A stretch of DNA of 48,646 nucleotides. Source: JAZDOT01 sp043798355 (GTDB taxonomy: Bacteria > Patescibacteriota > Gracilibacteria > Peribacterales > Peribacteraceae). The stretch is from contig JAZDOT010000009.1 in NCBI GenBank assembly GCA_043798355.1, positions 1 to 48,646 on the forward strand. Direction: 5' to 3'. This document shows, one piece after another, positions 39,196 to 48,402 of this stretch. A program made the translations under genes and the position numbers. Every line of letters starts with the position of its first letter. The stretch's first letter is position 1. Below the pieces are notes generated by a model. The model worked only from the letters and a program-made list of their open reading frames with translations, did not search any database and was not told the DNA's origin.

Positions 39196-40457
39196 CACAA
39201 CTTCCTTGCCCATCGGATCACGAATGTTCGCAGCCGACTCCCGCGCGGAAGCAGCAGTTCTGAGCACGCATTGAGAGAGCGTGCAAAACGGTACGTGACG
39301 GTTTCCTGAACAGCACGATATTCCTGTGCCAAACGTTTCAGGTGCATCATTTCTTCATGCAGCACACCAAGCGTCTGCTCGGCGGAATGCTGCTGCCTGC
39401 AAATCGCAACAGTGCGAACAGCCTCGCTTTCCAGGGAATGATTGAGAGACTGGATCCCGATGCCCTCGGGTGTCGGGGAGGGACTCGTCGAGTCTTCGTC
39501 ACGTGCATAAAAGTAACTCTTCACGCGCTCATGCAGTTCCGGTTTCTCCGTGCACCATTCCAGGCATTCGCCTTCTCCCACGCAGACATCCTCTGTAGGA
39601 TCGTAATCGGATGCGAGGAACATCCGTGTGAAGTAGTAACGCTTGGAGCGATCCCCGTGCCACAGATGGTGGAGAGTGGATGACAGAAATCCGACGCTCC
39701 CGCGCGCCTCCCGAAAGATGGCTTCGGCCCAGGGGGTCATGTGACGGAAGACGGCCTGCGTGTGCCGGAAGAGTTGTTTATTCCGGTTGGGCATGGTCCC
39801 GATCAGCGCGCCGAAGAACGCGGAGTCCCCTCCCCCGAGGATTTCGCAATCATAGAAACGGTGCTTTGCAATGAACGAACGGCGCAGTGCCATGGCGCCC
39901 CCGGGAGCTCCGCTGATGACGAATGACGACGGGTCCGGACACTGATACCACCGGGCAGCCATTCCATCCCAGGCAACACCAAAGGGCTCCCGCAGAAAAC
40001 CGGAGGCATGGGGAGGCAGATCGTACATGGTATCAAACGGCTGAACCGCAACGTAACGTTCGAGGAGGGACGACACTTTCGGTACCCACTCCGCGTCCAT
40101 GAACAGGACATCGGCATCGAGAAAGACGACTTTGTCGCAGTCGACAGGGAGATGTTCGAGCGCCAGATTGAACAATCGTTCCTTCTGCCAGAGCACGGAA
40201 TGACACCTGCGCTGGATCAGCAGGTCTCCATCGTCCGGGCAGAGATCGAACGGAGCTTCGCCGACGGCAGCCTCAACCGCCAGCAGCGGAATGCCCTGGG
40301 TACGAAGTCTGTCACGGAAGATGCGAAAGTTGAGGGTTCTGTTCTCATAGCGCGCAGGGTTGAAGTGGGTGGCCACCGCCCAGAAGCTGCCGGTGAGTTT
40401 CTGCGGTTGCTCGGGAGAATGGTGATCCGCATGGTTCGGTGCAATTCCTTGCTGCAT
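39195..40457 (-). CDS. Predicted GT-A glycosyltransferase
   Basis: 420 residues from the ATG at 40457, chosen because TACCGT ends 6 nt upstream (a TTG at 40475 would add 6). VDCDKVVFLDADVLFMDAEW holds a DxD-type metal motif after FWAVATHFNPARYENR; SGAPGGAMALRRSFI and GGGDSAFFGALIG are typical acceptor-side segments. The C-terminal 100 residues are helical. Probably adds a sugar to an envelope glycan. Overlaps the next gene by ATGA. Confidence 0.7.
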   Translation of the reverse strand: MQQGIAPNHADHHSPEQPQKLTGSFWAVATHFNPARYENRTLNFRIFRDRLRTQGIPLLAVEAAVGEAPFDLCPDDGDLLIQRRCHSVLWQKERLFNLALEHLPVDCDKVVFLDADVLFMDAEWVPKVSSLLERYVAVQPFDTMYDLPPHASGFLREPFGVAWDGMAARWYQCPDPSSFVISGAPGGAMALRRSFIAKHRFYDCEILGGGDSAFFGALIGTMPNRNKQLFRHTQAVFRHMTPWAEAIFREARGSVGFLSSTLHHLWHGDRSKRYYFTRMFLASDYDPTEDVCVGEGECLEWCTEKPELHERVKSYFYARDEDSTSPSPTPEGIGIQSLNHSLESEAVRTVAICRQQHSAEQTLGVLHEEMMHLKRLAQEYRAVQETVTYRFARSLNACSELLLPRGSRLRTFVIRWARKL

Positions 40458-40547
40458 GCGTATACGGTACAGCAAGAAATCCCCGAACCAAACTCAACGA
40501 AGAAGGTTGTTCGATAGTGATCGAATTCGGCTCAGGTGCGCGTTCCT

Positions 40548-41795
40548 TCACTTCGGTAACCACTTGATATCCTGGAAATGAAACGGCACGCCGTAGTCAC
40601 CTGTGATCTGATCGTGATGATGCACGACGAACTGGAAGAACAACATCATGAAGAGGATTTGCGATACAAGGAGGAGCACTAACACGATACGGACGACACG
40701 GGCAACCATGGGCGCGAGACCTGCCACGCGCTCAAGCGAGAGGACGGGAAGCAGAAACAGGAACGGCACGAGAATAATGAAATAGTGCGGGTACACCGCA
40801 ATATCGAACAGCGCGTAACCGCAGAGCACACTGACGATGGACAGGACACAGAGCAGTGAGCACCAATCTGCGAACGCAGATATTCTTCCCACGCGAAGTG
40901 TTCGCAGGACATACCACAGGGTTTCGATGCACGCACCCCCCACAAGGAGAGCACCGATACAGAAGATGCCGGAGAACAGCCACACCGGATAGAGCGTACT
41001 GAACGCGCGGAAGCCTTCCTCGCCGAGAACGTACGTGAAGCCGAGTCCAACGGGGATCTTGAACAACCAGAGCAGCCAGTAACTCACACCGCCGGCCGCA
41101 GACTGCACGTGGCTAAGACCGGCCAGAGATCCGTGCAGGACATACGGCACGTAGAGTGCGATGAAAGGAATCGAAACGAGCAACACCTGCCGCAGCCGCA
41201 CGTGCGGACGCAATGCGGCAATCGCTACGATGAATCCGGGAACAGCGAACAGGACGCTCATGTGCAACTGGAGGGCCACCGTGAACATGAAGGAAGCTGC
41301 AACGAGCTTCCATGCCCGCGGATGCTGCCACTGGGAAAAGAGCAGCCAGCAGAATGCGATGAGAAACGGTATCAGGAGATCCTGTTGCCAGATCTTACGG
41401 CTGTAGAGGATCGCCCACGGCGACGCAGCGAGGAGCGCGGCCGCACGCAGCCCCGCAACTCCCCCCATCATTTTTTTGATCCAGAGGAAGAGGAGAACGA
41501 TACCGACAACGTTCGCCGCCATGACCCATTCAGTGACCCATACCGGATGGTGGGAGAAAGCAACGAGGAGTATGAGCAGCCAGGTGAACATGGGAGGATT
41601 CGGGATGCCAACCGACGACATGATTCCTGAGAATGCCAAACCGTCTTTGAATTGTCTGATAGCCAAAACAAGGGCATTGAGCTCATCCCCTTTGAACTCA
41701 ATGAATGTCGGATACACGAAGCGGAGAAGGATGCCCGCAAGAATCACACCAAGCAGTATTCCTCGCTCAAGATCTGAGGTACGCATGCTCGTCAT
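40548..41795 (-). CDS. ArnT/GT39-like membrane glycosyltransferase
   Basis: 415 residues with about ten membrane helices. The first loop after helix 1 has FIEFKGDELNALVL, whose Asp/Glu pair is the place of the catalytic acid in GT-C enzymes. IMSSVGIPNPPMFTWLLIL, LLAASPWAILYSRKIWQQDL and the C-terminal long loop (HHHDQITGDYGVPF) also fit dolichyl-phosphate-mannose-mannosyltransferase-like proteins, which use lipid-linked sugars outside the membrane. GGGAGGAG precedes the ATG at 41795; a TAGAAT box 7 nt before the ATG at 41786 offers another start. First gene of the operon. Confidence 0.8.
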   Translation of the reverse strand: MTSMRTSDLERGILLGVILAGILLRFVYPTFIEFKGDELNALVLAIRQFKDGLAFSGIMSSVGIPNPPMFTWLLILLVAFSHHPVWVTEWVMAANVVGIVLLFLWIKKMMGGVAGLRAAALLAASPWAILYSRKIWQQDLLIPFLIAFCWLLFSQWQHPRAWKLVAASFMFTVALQLHMSVLFAVPGFIVAIAALRPHVRLRQVLLVSIPFIALYVPYVLHGSLAGLSHVQSAAGGVSYWLLWLFKIPVGLGFTYVLGEEGFRAFSTLYPVWLFSGIFCIGALLVGGACIETLWYVLRTLRVGRISAFADWCSLLCVLSIVSVLCGYALFDIAVYPHYFIILVPFLFLLPVLSLERVAGLAPMVARVVRIVLVLLLVSQILFMMLFFQFVVHHHDQITGDYGVPFHFQDIKWLPK

Positions 41796-41817
41796 TCTAC
41801 ACTCCTCCCCCCGTCCC

Positions 41818-42138
41818 TCACCGGATCCTCCCGATCCAGCTGGGCCATTCCTCGGTCATTCCGGTTGTGTTCTCAAGGAATTCCCTCCCGAAACCGGTTC
41901 GGATCTGCAGAACGGGCGCGAAGGAGGCCTTCTCGTACGGAGCCATCTCTCCCGGTATTCCGATCCAGCTGGGCCACTCCGCAAGGACGGGGCTGCCCGA
42001 GAGAGACCACCCGGAAGACTGATCAAGATTCTTGAGGAGCTGGTAATCGTCCCGGAACCAGGCAGAGGCAAGCGGAACAGAGGAGGAAAGAGCGATCACC
42101 GCACCGGAGCATGCGGCAAGAAAACGCGTGGAATTCAT
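41818..42138 (-). CDS. Small secreted protein with duplicated WPSWIG motif
   Basis: 106 residues. Signal peptide MNSTRFLAACSGAVIALSSS with cleavage near ASAW. The mature part contains AEWPSWIGIPGEM and EEWPSWIGRIR, 43 residues apart, encoded by an exact 17-bp direct repeat (41831-41847 and 41960-41976). No family recognised. TATACT about 24 nt upstream of the ATG may be its -10. It follows the divergent PRMT-like gene promoter. Confidence 0.65.
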   Translation of the reverse strand: MNSTRFLAACSGAVIALSSSVPLASAWFRDDYQLLKNLDQSSGWSLSGSPVLAEWPSWIGIPGEMAPYEKASFAPVLQIRTGFGREFLENTTGMTEEWPSWIGRIR

Positions 42139-42200
42139 AGAAAAGTGAGAAAGGCACCTTTCAGTATAAGATCGGACATGTTGTTGTCGAGCATTCTCTC

Positions 42201-42206
42201 TATAAT
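42201..42206 (+). promoter_or_regulatory. Consensus -10 box of the PRMT-like gene
   Basis: TATAAT, then CTGAACG and the ATG at 42214. Leaderless layout with a perfect -10 box and no clear -35. Confidence 0.6.
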
Positions 42207-42213
42207 CTGAACG

Positions 42214-43149
42214 ATGATCGAACTCCAGCGAAAACTCATGGGAGACCCCGTGCGCAATGCAGCGCTCTCGAGAGCATTGAAGAAAATCATTGTTCCCGGG
42301 AAGACCGTTGTCGCCGACATCGGATCGGGAACGGGGTTCTTGAGCTTCCTCGCTCTCAGGTTGGGTGCAAAGGAATGTTTCCTCTACGAAGCGGGGGGGA
42401 GCCTCGCGCTCAGCAGGAAGATCGCGGACGAGAACGGGCTCAGTTCGAAGTGCCACTTCATTCACGCACACTCTCTGCGCGTGAAGAGCCCCGTACGAGC
42501 GGATGTGGTGATCTCGGAAACACTGGGCAATTTCCCGTACGAAGAGCATATCCTGGAGACCATGCGGGACGCCGTGCGGTTCCTGAAGCCCGGTGGAACC
42601 ATCATTCCGCAGCAACTGACCTCATACGTGATTCCCATCGTTTCTGACCGCCTCTGGAAGGAAATCAACATCTGGGACGGCGTTGGCTTTGGATTGAATT
42701 TCTCGGCAGCGAAAAACGTTTCCCTCAATAACATGTACGTGAAGAAAGTTCTGCCCGCAGACCTCCTCGGAAGAACCGACGCCGTTCGGCAGTGGGATAC
42801 CGTGCACTTCGAAAGAGAAATCTCGAGCGTCCGGAAGGGATCCGCGCAGTGGACGATGGAACGGCCGCAGACCGTGTTCGGGTTCTGCGTGTTCTGGACA
42901 TGCGAACTCGTCCCGGGGATCGTAGTGACCACGAGCCCGTTTTCCGCCCCAACGCACTGGGAACAGATCGTGCTCCCTCTCTTCCGCCCCTTCCCCGTCC
43001 GGAAAGGAGAAACACTTGAAGCAGTCATCACCTCCGATACACGAGCGAAGGTCGGCGTGCATGTGACATGGGAAGTCTCCGTCAGGAATCAGGAGAAAAA
43101 GAAGGTGGCCTGCCAGAAGCTCGACATGGCACAGGGATTCATGGAATGA
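42214..43149 (+). CDS. PRMT-like class I methyltransferase
   Basis: 311 residues. SAM-binding VVADIGSGTGFLSFLALRLG (about 32-51) and acidic LYEAGG. Features recall protein arginine methyltransferases: a double-Glu-type stretch VISETLGNFPYEEHILETM, FLKPGGTIIPQQL, and after a beta-rich C-terminal part a THW loop (SAPTHWEQIVLPLF). In PRMTs the two Glu bind the substrate arginine and THW shapes the pocket. Substrate unknown; some bacterial relatives may methylate other targets. Single gene with its own consensus -10 box. Confidence 0.7.
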   Translation: MIELQRKLMGDPVRNAALSRALKKIIVPGKTVVADIGSGTGFLSFLALRLGAKECFLYEAGGSLALSRKIADENGLSSKCHFIHAHSLRVKSPVRADVVISETLGNFPYEEHILETMRDAVRFLKPGGTIIPQQLTSYVIPIVSDRLWKEINIWDGVGFGLNFSAAKNVSLNNMYVKKVLPADLLGRTDAVRQWDTVHFEREISSVRKGSAQWTMERPQTVFGFCVFWTCELVPGIVVTTSPFSAPTHWEQIVLPLFRPFPVRKGETLEAVITSDTRAKVGVHVTWEVSVRNQEKKKVACQKLDMAQGFME

Positions 43150-43154
43150 ATGGG

Positions 43155-43418
43155 TTATTTCTGCAATGCAAGTCCGTGCGCATCAGCGTACGAACGGGCT
43201 GCCGCCGCACTGGCTTTGCCCGTGTACGGAGGGATCGTCCGGACGCGGGCGGAGACCGTCACGCCGTCATCTGTCGTTCGAATGGTGACGGAGTTGCCCA
43301 ATTTGTCCGCATAGCGCTCAACGTTATCCATAGGAGTGCAGTATACAGAATCGGAGTGACTGGGAAGCATATATTTGCAGGTTGCACCCTCCTCGCATAC
43401 GTTGTCCCTCGGCAGCAT
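43155..43418 (-). CDS. Uncharacterised small protein
   Basis: 87 residues from the ATG at 43418. It fills the gap between the PRMT-like gene (5 nt) and the divergent CapA-like gene (starts overlap by 2 nt). The N-terminus has DNVCEEGATCKYMLPSHSDS, the rest YADKLGNSVTIRTTDDGVTV and a basic, Ala-rich end. No signal peptide, family or promoter box seen. The frame looks protein-like but could be chance. Confidence 0.4.
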   Translation of the reverse strand: MLPRDNVCEEGATCKYMLPSHSDSVYCTPMDNVERYADKLGNSVTIRTTDDGVTVSARVRTIPPYTGKASAAAARSYADAHGLALQK

Positions 43419-44577
43419 GAAACGCGTTCGATTCCCCACAAAGGCAAGCATCGCATGTGCAGCACTCATCTTGAGCGCATGCACTGCCTCTCCGACGATC
43501 ACAGAACAGCACGCAGAAGGAGACTCTGCAACAGTTCTCCTTGTGGGTGATACCAGCTACTACGAGCACTACAGCCGTGCTGCCGAGATGCTGAAGCAGA
43601 AAGGTTATGACTATCCCTTTTCCAGCTTCAAAAGCATGCTCCAAAGCGCCGACCTTGTCGTTGCCAATCTCGAGGCACTCATCACAGATCTGCGTGATTC
43701 ACCGTTCGAGGGTAAAAAAACCTACATCCTCCGGCAAACTCCCAAAGCCCTGCAATACCTGAAAAAGTTCAATATCGGTGCGGTGAACATCGCCAACAAT
43801 CATGCATGGGACTTCGAAATGAAGGGGCTTACACAATCCATGCGATACCTTGAGGCTGCCGAGATCCCCTTCTTCGGAGCAGGGGCGAATGAACGTGAGG
43901 CACTACGCCCGTTCCTCCATGACGTCCCGCTCAGCGGAAGCACATTCAAGCTCGCCATTGTGAGCGGCGTGCAGTATAACGCACTCCTCGATAAAACGTA
44001 TGATTTCTACGCATCTTCAGAGAAAGGCGGCGTGATGGAGGCGGATCGTACGGAGTTTATAGATCAGATTCGGAACATCAAAAAGAAAGAGCCTGAACGG
44101 TTCGTCATCGTGTTCCCGCACTGGGGATTCAATTACTCCTGGCGCAATGATGCACAGCAAGCTCTGGCAGAACGATTCCTCGATGCCGGTGCGGACATCG
44201 TCATCGGTCATGGTGCGCACCGCATGCAGGAAGTCGCCTTCCTGAAGCACCACTGGGTCATGTACGACCTTGGTAATTTTGTCTTCTGCTCGTGGGGACG
44301 GTACAAGAAGTTGAATTCCCCTCCCTACTCATTCATTGCAGCCCTGCACATCACCCCAACGCCGGACAAAAACGATTTCACGCTTTCAGTGCACCTCTAC
44401 CCAATTTTCACCGATAACAGTCGGACAGACTTCCAGCCGCGATTCGTGACAGCAGAAGAATTTGAGGAAGTATGGAATATTCTTCTCACACAGAGCGATC
44501 AGATTGATATTCTTCGTACACAGATGCACTCTGGACAGGATCAGTATGGACACTACTTTGAATTGCCCGTCCGTTAA
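43417..44577 (+). CDS. CapA-like lipoprotein 1 (PGA_cap metallophosphatase fold)
   Basis: 386 residues. Lipobox LILSAC after MKRVRFPTKASIACAALI. The CapA/PgsA fold motifs are in order: LLVGDTSYYEHY, VVANLEALITD, NIANNHAWDF, VFPHWGFNYSW, IGHGAHRMQ and YDLGNFVF. Members take part in poly-gamma-glutamate or capsule production as membrane-linked calcineurin-fold proteins; PgsB/PgsC partners are not in this window. First of two tandem paralogues. Confidence 0.88.
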   Translation: MKRVRFPTKASIACAALILSACTASPTITEQHAEGDSATVLLVGDTSYYEHYSRAAEMLKQKGYDYPFSSFKSMLQSADLVVANLEALITDLRDSPFEGKKTYILRQTPKALQYLKKFNIGAVNIANNHAWDFEMKGLTQSMRYLEAAEIPFFGAGANEREALRPFLHDVPLSGSTFKLAIVSGVQYNALLDKTYDFYASSEKGGVMEADRTEFIDQIRNIKKKEPERFVIVFPHWGFNYSWRNDAQQALAERFLDAGADIVIGHGAHRMQEVAFLKHHWVMYDLGNFVFCSWGRYKKLNSPPYSFIAALHITPTPDKNDFTLSVHLYPIFTDNSRTDFQPRFVTAEEFEEVWNILLTQSDQIDILRTQMHSGQDQYGHYFELPVR

Positions 44578-45694
44578 TACACTCCTGCTCTGTGGAACAT
44601 TAGTTTTTCTGACAGGATGTACGAATCCTGCCATATCCCAGTCCATTCTCTTTGTGGGAGATACGAATTTTTACGATCAGTGGAACGTTACTGCAGAGCT
44701 TCTGAACAGAGAAGGATACGGATACCCGCTCCTGAATTATCGCAGTATCCTTTCGAACGCAGACTTGGTTGTTGCAAATCTGGAGGCTCCAATTACCGAT
44801 CAAACACAAGCAGATCTGCGAGGCACCAAAGAATACATTCTCAAACAAAGCATAGAAATCGTCCCGAAAACACTCAGGGAACTCAACATCAGCATCGTGA
44901 GCCTCGGCAACAATCACGCATTTGATTACGGAACAGAAGGATTGAAGAAAACACAGCAGCAACTCCAAAAATACAACATTCGGCATTTCGGAGCGGGAAT
45001 GACCGAGAAAGAAGCGAGCGTCCCCGTACTACTGGACAGAACGGTCGGCCATCAACAGATGAAATTCGCCATCCTCGGTGGAATGTGGTTCTACAAAAAA
45101 TATCAATCGCGCTTTGGATACTACGCTGAGCAGAATAAACCGGGGGTACACCTGCTGGATATTGAAAAAGTATCGGAGCAGATCCGCACTCTGAAGAACC
45201 GTGAGCCGGAACGTTACGTCGTTGTTTTTCCGCACTGGGGGTACAACTACCAATGGCGCACAAGCAGTCAAAGGAAGATTGCCGAGCATCTCATCGACGC
45301 AGGAGCAGACCTCATCATCGGCCATGGTGCACACCATTTGCAGGAAATCGAACAAATAGACGGCCACTGGGTGGTGTACGACGTCGGGAACTTCATGTTC
45401 AACTCTTTTGGAAAGTACTCGCTTAATCCAGATGTTCCTCCCTTCTCATTGATTGCACGTCTCATCATTCAGGAAAAAACTCAATCCAGCCCTCCAGAAC
45501 TGTCTCTGCGCCTCTACCCCATCCAGTCGGATACGAATCAAACTCATTTTCAGGGAAATTTTGTCACGCAGCAGGAGTTTAAAAGTATCGTCACTCAGCT
45601 GACACAACACAACAGGCAGGAAGACCTGTTTTCCAAACACATACGTACAGGGGAGGATGAATACGGTTACTACCTTGCACTCTCAGTGCGCTAG
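44546..45694 (+). CDS. CapA-like lipoprotein 2 (paralogue of the preceding gene)
   Basis: 382 residues from the ATG at 44546, which overlaps the end of CapA 1 by 32 nt in another frame. Lipobox FLTGC after a hydrophobic core NTLLLCGTLVFL. Same motif order: LFVGDTNFYDQW, VVANLEAPITD, SLGNNHAFDYG, VFPHWGYNYQW, IGHGAHHLQ and YDVGNFMF. A tandem duplication: the two proteins align over their whole length. Overlaps the next, convergent gene by 12 nt. Confidence 0.88.
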   Translation: MDTTLNCPSVNTLLLCGTLVFLTGCTNPAISQSILFVGDTNFYDQWNVTAELLNREGYGYPLLNYRSILSNADLVVANLEAPITDQTQADLRGTKEYILKQSIEIVPKTLRELNISIVSLGNNHAFDYGTEGLKKTQQQLQKYNIRHFGAGMTEKEASVPVLLDRTVGHQQMKFAILGGMWFYKKYQSRFGYYAEQNKPGVHLLDIEKVSEQIRTLKNREPERYVVVFPHWGYNYQWRTSSQRKIAEHLIDAGADLIIGHGAHHLQEIEQIDGHWVVYDVGNFMFNSFGKYSLNPDVPPFSLIARLIIQEKTQSSPPELSLRLYPIQSDTNQTHFQGNFVTQQEFKSIVTQLTQHNRQEDLFSKHIRTGEDEYGYYLALSVR

Positions 45695-47141
45695 AGCAGT
45701 ATCCGATCGAGCGATCACCCACGCAACGCAACCGGCAATGACATAGCACAGCACAGCGATCACCACGGTAAACTGATATCCCCACCGGACCCCGAGGCTG
45801 AGTGCAAGGATAACCGCAAACGCACCCGCGACGCTATTGATTGCGAAATAGTGCGGGACATATTCCCCGATGCCACGCTCCTTCGCCACACTCAGTCCCC
45901 GTGGAAAGTAGGCACCCATCATGAACCCAACAAATGCAATTGAGAACACGGAAAATACCACAACCAAACCGTAGGGTACTGTGAGCTTTTGCAACAGCGT
46001 GGGGAGTGCGACAGAGAAGAGGACAACAGGCAACAAGACAGGAGTAATGATCCAGAGCCTCATTCGACCGAGGATACGTCCCCCTATGCCCGAACTGATG
46101 AGCAGAACACCCAGAACAAGCAAGAAAGACGAGGAAGGTCCAATGAAGACATTCTGGTACGTCTGCATGAGAATGATCTCGATGAGAAAGTACCCGAACC
46201 CGATAGCAACGTTGAATGAATTGAGCAACAACTTCAGTGCCGTCTTCTCCCGTCGCCTCAAAACAGAAAACGTGAAGAATCCCCAGAGCAATAGAAAAAC
46301 CACAGCCGTAGAAATCAACAGATCGTCTAGCGCCGGATACCGAAGCGACCCCATGGCGGCAAACGGCCGGTCATTGGTAATGATGGACGTGTCAAAGTAT
46401 TCCTTTGCGAGCGGACTGAAATCCTGATCCTCGATCATCTCAAACAGTGCCGCATACTCGGGCGTAGACCTAAAATCCTTGAAATATGCAACACGCCGAG
46501 CAGGCCACTTGTTCAGAGCGGCACGAGTCACGCCCGCAATGACATCATCACGAAAAGATGACCCCTGCGTAAGTGGCTCCTTCGTGACGATCATGCTCAG
46601 ATAATGGTCCTTACTCCAAATATAAGGCATTCTGCCGCCCCCCATCCACTCCCAAAGAACAAAGTGGTCACTCGGGTTCTCCACCCCGCGGTTCTTGAGT
46701 ACCTGCCAAAACGTGTGAACCATGCGATAGAAGCCGCGCTTCCCCTCTTCACTGGACAGTCGCTCTTCGAAGAGAACGTATCCCTTGTCACTCAGATGAT
46801 CGAGGTACAGATCATAGCTCTCTGCAGTATGGAGATAGTCAGGACCTCCCTGATGTGAGATGAATCCTGATGCATGTGTATTGATGAGGGTAATGATGTC
46901 ATAGAAGCCGGGGAGAGACTTCAGAATAGAGAGTCCGTTCCCAAGATACGGACGGAGGTCTGCATATGCCTTCCCACTCTCATACACAAAGTCTTTCTGC
47001 ATGATCTGAAATATTCCTGGGTTGATTTCAACCGGAGTGATGTTTTGCAGAGGAGTGATTCGGCGAATGACTTTGATGATGCCCTCAGCAGAAGACCCGA
47101 TAATGAACACGCGGGGCTCCTTCACCGGACCGTAAGGGCTC
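45683..47141 (-). pseudogene. Spermidine-synthase-like membrane protein, 5' end lost at the IS
   Basis: About 486 residues remain. A Rossmann methyltransferase-like part (YGPVKEPRVFIIGSSAEG, ITPVEINPGIFQIMQ, IITLINTHASGF) is followed by about seven membrane helices (LLISTAVVFLLLWGFFTFSV onward). In this family the enzyme-like part normally follows an N-terminal membrane half, which is missing here. The frame is open up to the IS end with no start before it; a GTG at 47125 could start a shorter product but cuts into the conserved fold. A Gly-poor loop (IGSSAEG instead of IGGGxG) argues against true spermidine synthase activity. Confidence 0.75.
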
Positions 47142-48402
47142 GCACATAAACAACCGCTTCACTCTGCCCGCACCGTCCGTGGGGCAATGACGTAGTTCCA
47201 CTCCCCATGAAATTCCTTTCGTGTGAGTGCGAGTGCCTCGAATTCCTGCTTCGTCACCACTCGCCCTTTCGCGTACATGTTCGTATCGAGTTCCGCTTGG
47301 ATCGTGAGTCCTTTCTGCGTCTTCGTGTGGGAGATGAGCTCGATGACAACTTCCCGGCTCACGAGAGGCACTGCCCGCCAATTTGCGGTGATGTGGCAGA
47401 ACATCCGATGCTCGATCTTGTTCCACTTGCTCGTCCCGGGTGGATAGTGAGAGACCGTGATTGTGAGTCCCGTCTCATCCGAAAACTTCTGCAGTTCGAG
47501 TTTGAAGAGCCTGCTGCGGCTGGCATTGCTGCCGCCACCGTCGGCGGTGATGTACAGCTGATGAGAACCACCGTACGCTTCCCGCCCCACACCGCTCCAC
47601 CAACGTCGGATCGTCTGCACGGCAAATTCCGCCGTATCCTTGTCGATGCCGACGGAGACGAATCCATTGTTCTTCGCGATGTCATAGACACCGTAGGGAA
47701 TGGCTTTCCCCAGTTTCTTGTCGATGAAGTCATGAACCTTCACATCCCGCGGCGTTCCCTCCGGTGCCCACTCCTTCCCACCGTTCTTGTAGTTCCCGAT
47801 GAGCTCCTTCTTCTTCGTATCAATACTGATGACGGGGTCTCCGCGTTTCTGGAAGGCACTCGCTGTTTCATGAATGTGGAGAAATTGCTTGTTGCGATCG
47901 GGGTTGGAAGAACCCTCCTGGGTTTTGCGATTTCCCTGCAAGCTGTACTTCTGTGCCCGCAGTTCCTTTCCCACGGTCGTGGAGCCGACGATGTGCCCCC
48001 TCTCGCAGAGTTCCCTGGCAAGGGTGCGGGTGCTCTTGCACGTCCAGCGGATACCGCGCATCGGATCCCCCCGGACGGTCGGGTCGATCAGGGCATCGAG
48101 ATCGGAGAGGAGTGTCGGGTCTTTTTTCGTCACACACTTGCGTCCTCCCCCCGGTTTCCGCACACGGCCACCGGCAAGGGGTTGTTCCTCCAAGTGCTGT
48201 TTGCCACGGGTAATCCGCGGGCGGGAAATCCCCGTTGCCCGTTGCACCATGGTCACCCCGCCATGGCCGATGGATCGCGCTTCCGCTGCGCACCACAGTC
48301 GCTCGGTACGCTCATCGAGGTGCGGAGCCATGAGTGCGTACCGTTTTTCCAGTGCTGCCATAGGGGAACCCATAGCAGGAAGTGTAACACTTATTTACGT
48401 GC
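47142..48402 (-). mobile_element. ISAzo13-family insertion sequence
   Basis: Contains one transposase gene. The ends carry imperfect 19-bp inverted repeats, GCACATAAACAACCGCTTC at 47142-47160 and GCACGTAAATAAGTGTTAC (complement of 48384-48402), matching at 13 of 19 positions. No target-site duplication is visible in the flanks (GGGCTC on the left, AAGTCC on the right). Confidence 0.8.
47159..48373 (-). CDS. ISAzo13-family transposase
   Basis: 404 residues, full length. The N-terminus ALEKRYALMAPHLDERTERL with GHGGVTMVQRATGISRPRI is typical of the family. DDE residues: Asp in DPVISIDTKKKELIG, Asp in LYITADGGGSNASR, Glu in SKWNKIEHRMFCHI. The frame is intact and probably active. Its stop lies in the left inverted repeat. 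Confidence 0.93.
   Translation of the reverse strand: MGSPMAALEKRYALMAPHLDERTERLWCAAEARSIGHGGVTMVQRATGISRPRITRGKQHLEEQPLAGGRVRKPGGGRKCVTKKDPTLLSDLDALIDPTVRGDPMRGIRWTCKSTRTLARELCERGHIVGSTTVGKELRAQKYSLQGNRKTQEGSSNPDRNKQFLHIHETASAFQKRGDPVISIDTKKKELIGNYKNGGKEWAPEGTPRDVKVHDFIDKKLGKAIPYGVYDIAKNNGFVSVGIDKDTAEFAVQTIRRWWSGVGREAYGGSHQLYITADGGGSNASRSRLFKLELQKFSDETGLTITVSHYPPGTSKWNKIEHRMFCHITANWRAVPLVSREVVIELISHTKTQKGLTIQAELDTNMYAKGRVVTKQEFEALALTRKEFHGEWNYVIAPRTVRAE

Noticed and set aside
47085..47426. 113-residue minus-strand frame spanning the IS left end
   Set aside because: It overlaps the transposase in another frame and crosses the IS boundary, so it is a chance frame.
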